The notes under the pieces are model-generated. The model was given only the letters and a program-made list of their open reading frames with translations, was not told where the DNA came from and did not search any database. The translations under genes and the position numbers were made by a program. Of a stretch of DNA of 64,000 bases, positions 1 through 12,097 are shown piece by piece. The stretch comes from Piper betle (Eukaryota > Streptophyta > Magnoliopsida > Piperales > Piperaceae). The stretch lies in NCBI GenBank assembly GCA_033002965.1, contig JAURVB010000206.1, positions 52,682 through 116,681 of the forward strand. The letters run 5' to 3'. Numbering within the stretch: the stretch's first letter is position 1; each line of letters opens with the position of its first letter.

Positions 1-3000
1 CAAACTACAATAAATTATAAGAAATATGAAATTAAATTATTATATTTTATCTTCTAAATCTTCAATTTATATCATATTGTATTATAATAGTTTATCTCAG
101 TTGTTCAACCAAAAAATTATCTATAAAATTAAAATTTATCTATAGTATAAATTATGCAACATGTAGCATAACATCTTGCCTTGTTTATTATAATTAGCTA
201 ATGTAAAAAACTGATAGATAATAAGAATCAATCCTACTACCAGTTCAAGGCTTAATGCGGGAAAAAATTAGGGGCCATTTATAATATATGAACTGACATA
301 TACGTTTATCGGAGCAATTATTATGCAATAAACAAGACGCACATGGAGATGCACACTAACGAGGAGTAGTTTTTTCCCTATTTTACTCTCATTAATTTTT
401 CCCCCTATTTCACCCTCATTATTCTTTTGTCCCTATCTTACACTTCATTTTCCTCTTTGTGTTCTCCTGTGCATCCCTGGGTGGCATCTGTAATAATTGT
501 TTCGTCTTATAATTGCTTCGTATTGCCGTGGTGGAAGGGTTAAACCTTTTCTTTTCGAGTTTGAATTTGCTCTTGCACAAAATGGTGACGTAAAAATTAT
601 GCCCTCGTCAAACATGGGCTTTAATTTGGCCTTTCAGTATCTAACTGTAAGCCCAAGTCCACTCTCGACTTGAGCCCATTTCCAAAAACGACCTGATATG
701 CCAAACTTGTCTTCCTTCCAGCAAGCCCATGTTACGAGTATAATTAGAGATGCCTATCGATCGGGTTTGATCAAAGTATTGATCATACCAAACCTATTTA
801 TGGTCTTAAACCCATTTACTAAACCCGATCATTTACTATTTAAATTTTTACTACCCGACGATTTAGCAAACCTAAAGTTGACCATCCCGATTATGTTTTA
901 AAAAGTAAAATTAAATGGTATAATAGAAAAATAAATTAGAAATAATCATATTAAAAAAAGAAAATTAAGTATGCTAATAAAAAAATAAAGTTGAAAATAT
1001 ATTAATTTTACATATAAACAAATATATCTTCATAATAAAATTTAAATCATATTAATATACTTTTTATGAAAAAAATTTATATTGTTGAAATCAAGTACGG
1101 GTATGTGGTATCCGAAACCAAATCTGACTATTATACAATGGGTACATCCATTCCTATGGACACCCATGTTTATGGTCTCACATGTACGCTTGATCAATAA
1201 TATAGATATATGTAGATAAGTGTTTTGTTTTTGTTCGAAAGCATGAAGTTTGTTTTTGCTTTGCAGAGATTAGAGAAGGTAGTAAGCAAATTTAAGAACA
1301 TGATTTCCAATAAAAAAGTAATTTAAATTATCAGATGTATGTAACTAGAGTTGCATAGTCATAAACTAGTCAAAGATCGGTGTGATGTATGGGTTATATT
1401 TAAAATTTATTTTTTTATTAAAAAATAAAGAGCTAAAATACAATACTTAGATTTTGCTATTGGTTTTTATAGTCGAAGAATTTTTTTATTAAAATTAGTT
1501 AATATATATATATATATTTATTATAATATAAAATTAGGGTAGAATTATATTTGAAGATTTTTTTACTAATAATTAAAAAATCCTAAATCAATTACTGATC
1601 ATTTATATGTATGAAATTAATTAAAAATCATTAAATATAAAAAAACACCAATGTGGTCCTGAGTTTACTGAAGAAGTACGGTAAATAGTTAATATAAGAA
1701 AAAAATTTAAGAATAATGAGGATAATTTTTTTAATAATATTAAAGAATAATAACTTTTATTAGGAATATAAGAGTAGAAATAATAAGATTTAATATGCAT
1801 TTTTCATTAATACTTATAAGAAAAATATGGGCCCCACATTAATTTAATGTTAATATAGGCCTATAATTAACAATATCTAGCGACAAAAATTTTGCCCACG
1901 TAGCTTGCTCGTGGGCAAGGAGCTCAGGCTGCTTCGAGCGAAGCAAAAAGAGTAAGGCTTGTACAATGAAACCCGTGAGCAAGCAAAACCTCTTAATTCT
2001 ACCATAAATGGATAGATAAATAGATTATTATGTACCATAAAGTGATGAACTATAAAATTATGCTCCAAATACAGAATAAAGAACATATAGGAGATCAAAT
2101 TATCGACCTGCTTTAACCAATATTAATATTATGTCAATCCAGTACGATGAATAATAATTAGTGCGCGATACGAATTTAATTTGAATTTAAAAGTGTATCT
2201 GTTGTGATTAAGTAATAAAGTAGTAAGTAAAGTCTCATCCCCTCGTGAGAATATTTATTTACTCAAGTAAAATTATTAAATTAAACTATCTAAAACAAGA
2301 AAATATGAATTTTTTATTTTTATCTAAACTAAACTTATAATCTAAAGTCAAATCTAAACTAAAACAAAAAAGAGTCTAATCTAAATTTTAGGTTTTTCAA
2401 TATGCGAATAATATGTAAGTGAATTGAATCCCCTTCAGCCAATTTATTGACAAAAAAATTATAATACACTTCATGAGATGTTAGAATTTTTATTATATAA
2501 TTACCCTATTTGGTGTACTAAATAACTTATATTAAATCTCCTCAATATCGGATACTCCTTTGGTGCACTACTTTTTATTAATTTAATTTTATGAATTCCT
2601 TAATGTTAAATTCCCCTTAAACAGACTCCATTAACTTCGTACAACATCAACCTAGGACACCTCTATTCAATTTATAGATGTATATTATAGATTTCCCACA
2701 GAGAGTATAATCAATTTATTGTTAAATTAATTATTTAAACCATGGCTTCTCTCCAAAACCTCGCCATGATTCAACAATTATCCAAATAAATAAAATCATC
2801 AAACATAATAAAACACGACTCTCATAAGAAAATAATAATTAATATCCAATCAATATAACTATTAAGTCATTGGTCTACGGTTCATCTCTTCTCTAGCATA
2901 ATTAAATTTATTCTATAAAATAAGAAAAAAAACCATAATTTGAGTATTTGAAAGATTCATAATAATATTGAAATAAACTAAAAAGAAAGAAAAGAAGAAA

Positions 3001-4846
3001 AACTCTTATGAATTTCTCTTTAGAAAGCAACAAGCTTCTTCTCTCTTCTTTTCAATCTTCAATCTCTTCCTTGATTATACATCTCGAGAAAACCAAACAT
3101 CTAGAGAAGAGCCTCCAAAATTATAAAGAATAATTGTAAAACTCTCTTAATTTTGTGCATATATAACCCTTTTATAGTTGGAAACAATTACGTTCTCCTT
3201 ATAGAAGGTAGTTCTTCAAAATTTGTAATTATCCAAAACTTTTGTGCATGAGTGCCATGACATTCACTTCAAGTGCTCTAGCGCTCACTTACATTTTTTT
3301 TCTACTACCTTGCCCAGCACCACAACACTCTTGACACTCCTTGAGAAATTTAACGTCGTGGCACTGTCTTTTTCCTAATTCCCTCATCCTTGAGTGTCAC
3401 GACACTCGCTAACTAAGAAATCCAGTTTCACATCACTCGCTCTCTAAACCAGTATTCTTTATTCCTTTTTTGCCTGATTTGTGCATAGTCTTTTAAGTTC
3501 ACTTGTTCATAACCACATCGCCTAATATAATACAAATATTAGCCTAATTAAAATATAAATTAAAAATCATCTAAACTACTCAAACCTATTTAAAAACTAA
3601 ATAAAAACATGAAATTCTCTCAAACACTAAACACAACTAAGCCCACAAAAAGTCTAATATAATCGACTCCGAGAATACTAAACTCAAAATAACTGTTATT
3701 TTCATCAAGGACATTACATTTCATCTCAAGGAAATACTTCAATGACTTTACCTACATCCAAATATAAACAACTTAAACTCATGCTTCCACTCAATTATAG
3801 ATCCCACCTTCTTGCATATTTCCAATTCAAAAATAAAATAAGCTTGCAAATCATATATTCAACTCAAATAAATTCATACCGCACAGAAAAACACAAAGTT
3901 ATAAAAATTTATATGTTTGCTTTTCATCACTCTCTCCATTAATATTGACAAACTAATTCATTAAATATCAATAGGATTGTATAGGTTGTAATGGGGCTAG
4001 GCTAGGGCTAAAAAATGGATATACTAAGGTAAAAAAGCAAATACATCCTAGCATAAGAATCCTTCAAAACCAGAAATAAGTAAGCTCATATTATTATTTA
4101 TCCACCTATTCAACTAAATTTTTTTTCTCATCCACAGCAATTTTTTTTCCATTTTCCACTTTTTCAATTCTTTTCTTTTCAGGTCCGGTCTTTGACTAAG
4201 TTTCACTTTCTTTTTCTTCAAAATTTTTTTCTTTCCTTTTTTTTTCTTCAAAACATTTCCATCCATACACCATAATGAATTCTTCTAATACACACTTAAT
4301 CATTTTTAATCAAGAAGAATTTAAACACTAGGACACTAGAATATGACAAATAATCAACAAGGAAAAATTCAAAATCAAACAAGGTCAGGTTTAAGGGTAA
4401 ACAAATCAAAAAGTCAATTAGGTCAGGTTTAAAGGTAAACAAATCAAAAAGTCAATTTAAAGCTCAAACTAGCTAAATTGGATAATTTCATAGGTTAGCT
4501 TGAAGGGCCCAAATTAATCAAGTCTCACCTAAATCATTTTTTAATTCAAAATATTTGTTTAAAATTTCTCCCTGGGAGTGAATCAAACAAATTCTAAATT
4601 TCATAACAAATATGCTTTTATACAATGTAAATCTTTTCTAAGTATCCAACAATCAAAACAAATAAATTCACCTCTGTCATTGACAAATATACCTTAAAGT
4701 AATCATTTATTATAAAAGAGTTTCACATAAACTTAAATAAATCTCATATTCTTCAACAAGCTAAGCAAATTAAAATATCACAATCACAATCATCGAATAA
4801 TAACTTTACCTAAGTCAAACACATATTATCAAAAGTCATAACAAAA
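1..4846. other. AT-rich intergenic spacer
   Basis: No supportable gene. Long A/T runs, scattered stops in all frames and only short open frames. Around 3240-3450 there is a run of words such as GAGTGTCACGACACTC and variants (short inverted repeats), which may be an old retroelement remnant, but no LTR pair, primer site or coding motif could be found. Confidence 0.6.
4383..4458. repeat. 38-bp tandem duplication
   Basis: Two adjacent copies (4383-4420 and 4421-4458) of a unit beginning GGTCAGGTTTAAGGGTAAAC, with about two differences. Seen directly; no function implied. Confidence 0.8.
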
Positions 4847-5473
4847 CTAACACAAACCCAACATCACAAATTCAAAATATAATACAACCATATCGAAGAA
4901 GTCAATCAACATAAGAATTTCATTGTTCTCAATGGAAAATAAAATCAAGAGAAAAGAAAAACTCCATTCACTTATGAAGCATAATTCCATTAAGAACAGG
5001 AACTCCAAAAGGATCATCAGCATCCTCATCAGATCCATCACCCTCATCACACCATTCGTAGCTACCGCCGCCAACATCAGCTGCTCCCCTGGACGATAAG
5101 ACCGATTTCGACAAGGCGGAAAGAGACAACGATTCATATCCACATGAAAATAAGTGACCATATCCTGCATCATTTCATCCACCACTGTAAATCTCCCATG
5201 AACATACTCAATCGTCTCTCTCTGGCGCTGCAACAAAATGACTACCTCATCATCCTCCTCGTCACCATGGTTCGACTCATCATGCCCTTTAGGCTCCTCA
5301 TGGCCTCCAGGCTGATCATCCCCATCCGGCTCATCGCGAGGACGAACACTAGCCCGACGCTGATCAGGGAGGTTAGCCACTATAATCCTCACAGTAAGTG
5401 AACGATCTAAAGCCTCATTCGGTTCACAAATCATCTCGTCACTCCTCATAAGAACTCCGACCTTCCTCCACAA
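4847..5473 (-). other. Unrecognised 208-codon open frame, doubtful gene
   Basis: The frame has higher GC content than its surroundings between about 5030 and 5470. That part translates into a charged segment (residues about 40-80, rich in D, E, G, H and P), followed by a plausible globular stretch with LLQRQRETIEYVHGRF. After residue about 150 the translation becomes a hydrophobic run typical of reading AT-rich non-coding DNA, so any real coding unit probably stops or splices earlier. I recognise no family. It could be one exon of a decayed retroelement gag or of a host gene. No flanking exon, LTR or promoter was found. Confidence 0.2.
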
Positions 5474-6331
5474 TTGAGAAAATAATTTTGACTCTATGCG
5501 AAAAGTAAGTAAATTTTTAATTAAGTAGGTAATAATAAATTTAAAGATATTTCACTATAAAATGGAATTTATCAGTTCTAAGGTTTTACAATATGACAAC
5601 TATCTGTGAGCGTAAGGATTAAGTTTTCCTTAAAGGCTGGGCATAAATGGGCTTGGCTAACGTGTATTGGGCCGTTGACAGAACAAAATTCAAAGCTCGA
5701 GTCTATATAATTTAGTATTAACAATATCAGCTACATTTAATATGGGCTTTTACGTTACATGATTGGTTAGACGATGAGGGTAATTTTTTATAAATGACAA
5801 AAAAATACGGTTGTGTGATTTATATGGGTGGTCTAATATTATTACATCCACTGCTGATAATAAGCATTCTCATAAATACTTGTTAAAGAAAGACCCCTAC
5901 AATGCAAAACTCAAGAATGATGTTGAACTTATTAATAATACATTAAGAATATACAAAATTATTATTTTTTAAATACTAATATATTAATTTTAAATAAAAC
6001 TAATGAATATTTTGCTTATTTTTAACAAAAAAATATGGTTTTATATAAATAAGAATAATAATTTTAATTTCAATAAGTAAATAATTTTAATTATTTATTA
6101 GAATTTATTTTTAAAATATTTATATTTTGGATAGAATTATAATCTAAATGTTTTTAATAGTAAATGAAAATCTATAAATTAATAAACACAAATATGTTAA
6201 AATCTAAATTACATAAGTATTATTAAGTAATAAACTTAAATTTGACTAATATAAATAAAAATATATTAAAATTTATCAATATTTTTAAAGTTTCTAATCT
6301 AAGTAGACATACGTTCAATGCTTTTCTTATA

Positions 6332-6376
<45 letters not shown>

Positions 6377-7217
6377 CTATGTATTAAATAGTCTATAAAA
6401 CTATTATAAGGTCAAAATTAAGCACAATGCAATAAAAGTTAGAAATGAGATGAAATAATTCGGTGTTTTAATATAAGGGGTTAGTGTAAATGTTGATGCC
6501 TCTTAACGAGAATTCATCATTCAAATGCAAAAGTTAACATAGGTGGTATGAATCAAAATTTTCTTTGAATTCAGATTAGTTATGATTCCCTTTTTAATAC
6601 ATAGAAAAATTTTTATTTTATTTTTTGTTTTATTTATTCCTTAGGTCTAGGAGTTTTTCCATTTTCTATAGAGGAGCCAAATGAAACCAAAGCTTCATGT
6701 TTAGTTTTGAATTAGAAGCGTTAATTTACAATGATGAATCGACATCGACTCCTCTTAAAATTTCACAATATTATCCTTTCTTTCTTATTAACAAAAATAT
6801 TATTAATAAAAATATTAGGAAAATCCTACGTTTCGTAGAATTTGCCATATATATAGTTTTATCTATTTTACAATTTATTTCATCTTTTCTACAATTTGTG
6901 ATATTGGATGGTCTTTATTTATTTTATAATTACATTATTTTTTATTTCATATTTCTAAATATAACCATTTCCCTTTAAGTTTCCTATACAATCTACAACT
7001 TTATTTTTAATGAATACAATAATAATAGAAAATTATAATTGTCGAGAATTGGGTCATATCTTCAATTTAACAATTTTAAAATAAATAAAAATCTTGAATA
7101 TAATAAATAATAACTGAAATGCACTATATTCTAAAATACATTAAATTCATTCAAGAATTTAAATAAAATTGTATAGAAATAATATACAACCAAAATAAAA
7201 ATTTACCTTAAAGTGAG
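5474..7217. other. AT-rich intergenic spacer
   Basis: Very AT-rich, no coding signal on either strand. It holds one simple repeat at about 6337-6375, listed separately. The 93-codon open frame near 6697-6978 is low-complexity F/I/L/Y translation of AT-rich DNA and is not supported as a gene. Confidence 0.6.
6337..6375. repeat. (TAA)n microsatellite
   Basis: About a dozen uninterrupted ATA/TAA trinucleotides. Confidence 0.9.
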
Positions 7218-9165
7218 GGATTAATATTATTGTATTAAATTAAGACTTCTCTTTAGAATCAGAACTTGCCTCCATGATATGTTGGGTTGCATCTTAATTT
7301 TGAATTTTTAAATTATGTGCACGATTAACAATACAGTATTAAATTAAGATTTTGAATGCGCACAAACGTGAACATGTTTGCCCGTATTCAGGTCCAATAA
7401 CTCATATCCACCTCCTCCCACCCTCGGGGAATTCTGGAATGTGTCATGGTGGTTCCCAAAACAAATGAAGATAAGAAGAATGAGAAGATAAGAAGAGCTA
7501 AGTGAGGATTTTGGGGGCTTGACATAAAGAACCAAAAATGGTTGAAGGCTCCTATAAATAACTAAAGAGTTGAGAAGAGAAGGGAGGCTTGTTGCTGCTA
7601 CAAAGAGAAAGGAAGTAGAAGAAAGGAGTTAGAGGAAGACAAAAGAAACGAGAGAAGAGAAGGGAGAAAGGGACAAGCCCTTGCCGGAGCAGCACCTCTG
7701 ACAACCCCCTAGCCCACCGATGGAAAGCTTGAAGTGCCCCCATCACCACCCAGCCGACAGCCTCTACCGGCAAGCAAAGTTGCCCAGAACCTATCTCTCG
7801 GACCAGTTTTATAGTAGAAAGCCGCCATCTTCCTCCCCTCCATCCGACCAGCCTAGATCACCTCCGTCCACACCGGTGCATCCACTACACTCCCATCATC
7901 ACTACCTATGGATCCTAGTCAATAGCCACTGTTGAAAAATCCCACGACCACCAGGAAATCATCGACAAACTGCTCGTCAGAGAAGAGAGGATCAGAAATC
8001 AGAGACATGTTGTCAAGTTTGAAGCCACCGTTCGGCCATCCCCAGCTGCCTCCGGCCACATCACCACTTCCACAGGGCTCTCCTTAATACCGTCAACAAA
8101 CCCAAAAGAGCCTCATGCTTGCTAGAAAACCGTCTAAAAGAGGTCTACCAGAAAAGTGCAGCAACAAAACTTTTCCATCTTTCCAACCTCTGTCATGCTA
8201 CCACAGGACAAGCCAGCTGCCTCCAATCAATCCCTCTCATCGCCGAGTACAAAACCAAGTCAAGTCCCGCCTTTGTAAAGTGCCACCATAGCCGGAAAAC
8301 AGCTATAAAGCCCAGCTGAGAGATCAGTTCTACCGAAACTTTCCACCTCCACCACCTCCAAACCACTCTGCCGGTCAGAGGCCTACTGTTCTGGGTGATC
8401 ACTCCTTGTTGTTGCCGCCACAAACTAGGAGCGCCGTTGTTGGAGCCTCAAGCGCGGTGTTGCACCGCAGCCATAGCCAGATCCATTGGGCCCATTTGTT
8501 GTTGATTGTGTTTGCAAGTTTGTTCGTATCTGCGACTGCAAGGAGTTGTCCAGTGACCTGATCAAATCTATGAACCATATTCAAGTTGACACATGTTACG
8601 CCACTTGCAGCCCTGCACACCCAACATTTTCTGAAGCTCGCGTACGCCACCCAATTTGGTCTAGCATTTATTCTACCCCGAACCAACCCAAAGTAGTTCA
8701 GTTCAATCAATTATCACTCCATAAATAATTTGAAGGCTTTCTAGACCTCAGATATAGGCAAAACTTGCTACCCCAAGTTATTTTGAAGATTTGAAGATAA
8801 AGAAAGGATAAAATATGGCATTAGAGTTGAAGATTTCAAAGGCAAGTCAGCTTAAAGGCAATAAAATTTACTATTTTGTATAAAATGTAAATAAAATAAG
8901 AAATAGTTAATTCATGGTTCTCAACCCACTATATACTGACTTAGGGATTCGGGTTGAAACCTAAACAACTACTAAAAATCCTAGTGTGTTTCCTCGCTCG
9001 TGGCACTCATTTATGTTTATTTTACTCGCACAGTTTCTTTGTGTGACAAAGTGCATTTGGTCCTACTAAACCCACTTATTTAATTCACCCTAAAGCAAAG
9101 CATGATCACGGGGCCAGAAATTCCACGCCCATATAGACTTTTCTTTAGAATCAGAAGTTGCCTTA
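7218..9165. mobile_element. GC-shifted block between 28-bp direct repeats, possible LTR remnant
   Basis: A block of about 1.9 kb is clearly richer in GC than its flanks and is bounded by near-identical 28-bp words (GACTTCTCTTTAGAATCAGA... at 7243 and GACTTTTCTTTAGAATCAGA... at 9136). It has a TATA-like word at 7553 followed by a purine-rich stretch resembling a transcript leader. Open frames inside are short and mutually inconsistent on the two strands, so I do not call a gene. The arrangement resembles a solo LTR or other non-coding retroelement fragment, but no TG...CA ends or 5-bp target duplication could be fixed. Confidence 0.3.
7551..7560 (+). promoter_or_regulatory. TATA-box-like site
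   Basis: CTATAAATA in a locally mixed-composition context, followed within about 20-130 bases by a long GA-rich stretch of the kind seen in plant transcript leaders. It may be the promoter of the retroelement-like block; no coding region follows. Confidence 0.3.
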
Positions 9166-9660
9166 AAAAAATACCACCGAAGAATCAAAATACTTGCACA
9201 AGATTAGAAGTTCAAGTTAGTGGATTGTTTAAAAAATAAAAATAAAAATGTTTAATTTTAGTTAATTGAAATTCATATAGACATCATCTATCAAAATAAA
9301 TTTCCTTAATTAGGAAAACTATAAATTAGGTAATATTTTACTACTAAAACTAAAAACCAGTTAATTAATGTTATATATATTGAGAAGAAGACTCCCACAA
9401 CGAATTAACAGCCGCTTCAGAAAGACTCCAATGGCTGACGACGATGAATATTAAACCAAAGACGACGACGATATTTGATACGGATCAGATTTGTGGGAAG
9501 ACGATGATGGCATTGTTGGGTACGAATCAGATTTGTATGTAGACGACGATCACGTTGTTGGGTACGAATTAGATTCATGCGTTGCCAGAGAAGACAACAC
9601 GAAGGGACACTAGTCAATCTTGAGCAAGGAAGAGATCCAAAAGCGGCAGCAAGCATATAT

Positions 9661-10077
9661 TGTTGGGCCCTTTGGACCCCTACCCAAGCTCCAAAACCAC
9701 TGTTGGATCCTTCGGGCCCCTAAAAGAGACTTTAAACAACCAAAGGAAACTCGCAATAGGTGTCACAGGCCTCTCTTAATCCAAAAGCTAGCTCAAAGAA
9801 TAAGGCTTTCTCATTAGCCTATATACAAGTCACTAACAACCTCTACAACCAATGTAGGACAAATCTAACAACTCCCCTTCACACATCGGGCGTAGCCCGA
9901 AACTATCATCGTCTGACACACTCCCCTTAAATCAGATGGTACTCACCTAGTAAACCCTCTTATAAAGGAAACAACAACAATCAGCGTAGGCAAACCCGAC
10001 TTAACTTGGTTTTAATACCATTTGTTGTGGCCCTTGGGCCCCACTCAGCTTCGAAACCACGGTTAGATAAACCAACG
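9661..10077 (-). mobile_element. TRIM-type small LTR retroelement with one deleted LTR
   Basis: On the minus strand the left copy (9661-9870, 210 bp) is an LTR starting TGTTAGATTTGTCC and ending GGGCCCAACA, with a TTGTATATAGG promoter-like word. Next to it is a purine tract GAAGGGGAGT. At the other end TGGTATTAAAACC adjoins a second LTR (10023-10077), a primer site resembling initiator methionine tRNA. The second LTR keeps both ends but has lost about 150 bp inside. Flanks TATAT and GATAT fit a 5-bp target duplication. It interrupts the RBR pseudogene between ...KRQQA and DIVEM. There is no coding capacity, as expected for TRIM elements. Confidence 0.75.
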
Positions 10078-11313
10078 GATATAGTCGAAATGGCCTCGCT
10101 TGTTACGTTGTGAGTGGTGCAGCCACTTCTCTACTTCGCTGCTGCAATTGGGACGTCGTCAAGGTGCAGGACGCCTGGTTTGGAGACGAGAAGGGCGTGC
10201 GAGAAAAGGTTGGTTTGTTCGAGAAGCTGCTTGTCGTTGATATATTTAATCCGACATCCACCAAAGTATTGGTAAGTTGCAGGATTTGCTTGGATGCATG
10301 CCCGGAATCCATGCCCGTGTCAATTTCGTGTGGTCACCTGTTCTGTTCTACTTGTTGGAAGAATTATATTATCATACCAATCAAAGATGGCCCTGGGTGT
10401 TTGATGTTACGATGGCCTCTCCCTTCTTGCCGAGCCATAGTCGATCGCGACATGGTTAACAAAACCTTGGTTTGTGATGATGATCTTAAAACCATGTACT
10501 CTGGCTGCCTTGTTAGATCGTATATTGAGAGTGGTAAGAAGGCAAAGTGGTGTCCTGCGCCTGGTTGCGAATATGCGATCGAACATGAAATGAACAGTGA
10601 CGACTTCGACGACACGTGGGCCCCACTATTTCTGCTGGAACTGCTCCTAGGAAGCACACCGGCTTGTGGATTGCGGCACGGTGGAAAGGTGGATGATCAA
10701 GACCAGCTCCGAGGCCGAGAACACGAATTGGACATTGGCCAATTCCAAGCCTTGTCCCAAGTGCAAGCGCCCAATCGAGAAGAACAGCGGTTGCAAGCAC
10801 ATGACTTGACCTGAGCCGTGCAGGCTCCACTTTTGCTGGCTCTTCCTTGGCCCCTGGTCCGAGCACGGCAATGAAACTGGTGGGTGGTATGCATGCAACG
10901 ACTACGAAGCTGCTAAGAGGGAAGAAGGGAATGATGAGGGGGAGTGGAGGAGGGAAAGTGCGAGAGCTGCTCTGGATAAATACGCCCACTGCTATGAACG
11001 TTGGTTGGGGAACCATTCGTCTACAGAGAAAGCTCTCAAGAGCCTACAACAGATGAAGGATGTTGGGATAGCGAAGTTGACTGAAGGACACTACCAACCT
11101 CACTCCCAGCTCTCTTACATCGAAGATGCTGGTAGCAGATTGTGGAATGTAGGCGTATCCTCAAGTGGACGTATGTATGAGGATATTACTTACCGGAGGA
11201 GGAGCAAGAGAAGAAGAGGTTTTTTGAGTATTTGCAGGGGGAGGCAGAGCATGCATAGAGGCTCCATGGTTGTGCCGAGATTGAAGTTGGGTATTTTATT
11301 AACGAGGAGGAGG

Positions 11314-11760
11314 TGATAGACTTTATTTAGAATTTAGATTTCATATCAAATTATCGAGAGAAATAAAATAAATAAATGAAATAGCGGAAGCGTACCTGAA
11401 GCCATAAAGAAATCAGAGTCTTGATCACTTAGGTTTTGGATCTTCCAAATTCAAGACTAGTTTTCTAAACCAAAGTTCTGGACAATGGGATACCAGAACG
11501 AAAACCAGATATGAATTCAGGGACCATAACCTCCATATTTATAGCCTTAGTTCCATAAATTCAATTCCACCCATAACGAAAGAGAATTTATGAAAAGGTA
11601 TCTACACATTAAATTCCACACTTTTCTCATTAAATTCCACACCTTAATTTATGGCTCATAACCTTTAACTTTAGTAGATCAATTTAATTTAGCCAACCTT
11701 ATATAATAACATATGATACAATTCCTGATTCATGTATATATTTATGTCCAATTTCCAACA
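11314..11760 (-). repeat. 3' LTR of the recent Copia element
   Basis: 447 bp. On the element's strand it starts TGTTGGAAATTGGAC and ends AAAGTCTATCA. Identical to the copy at 16974-17420. Confidence 0.95.
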
Positions 11761-11775
11761 ATCTCCCACTTGGAC
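11761..11775 (-). other. Polypurine tract of the recent Copia element
   Basis: Minus-strand CCAAGTGGGAGAT lies directly against the 3' LTR. Plant Copia elements use this kind of tract to prime second-strand DNA. Confidence 0.8.
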
Positions 11776-12097
11776 TTAATATATACACAAAATAATTGTA
11801 TAACTTTATGAGCTCCAAACATATGTCATTATACCAAAATAACAATCTCGTCCATTAATCAATGTCAATATAGGATCAAGGCGATTTTCGTCACAATGAG
11901 CGTAACTAAACCTTCCATGGTCACATACACCAACATAATCAAATGACATAGATCAAGTATGGATGTGTAGCATGAAAATTACATGTAATTTGATCTGAAC
12001 ATGCCTATTTTCAACTGGTCCAACCTTATGAGATCACCAAAATACCAAAACAGAGTGAACCTTAAACCAAAATACTGCAGTTTATTACAAACTCCCA

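Noticed and set aside
740..1170. Possible small inverted-repeat element (CGATCGGGTTTG... to ...GGTATCCGAAACC...GGACACCC)
   Set aside because: Terminal match is about chance level and no 8-bp target duplication was found.
6697..6978. 93-codon frame rich in F, I, L and Y
   Set aside because: Typical translation of AT-rich non-coding DNA.
10513..11016. 167-codon minus-strand frame
   Set aside because: Antisense shadow of the RBR pseudogene.
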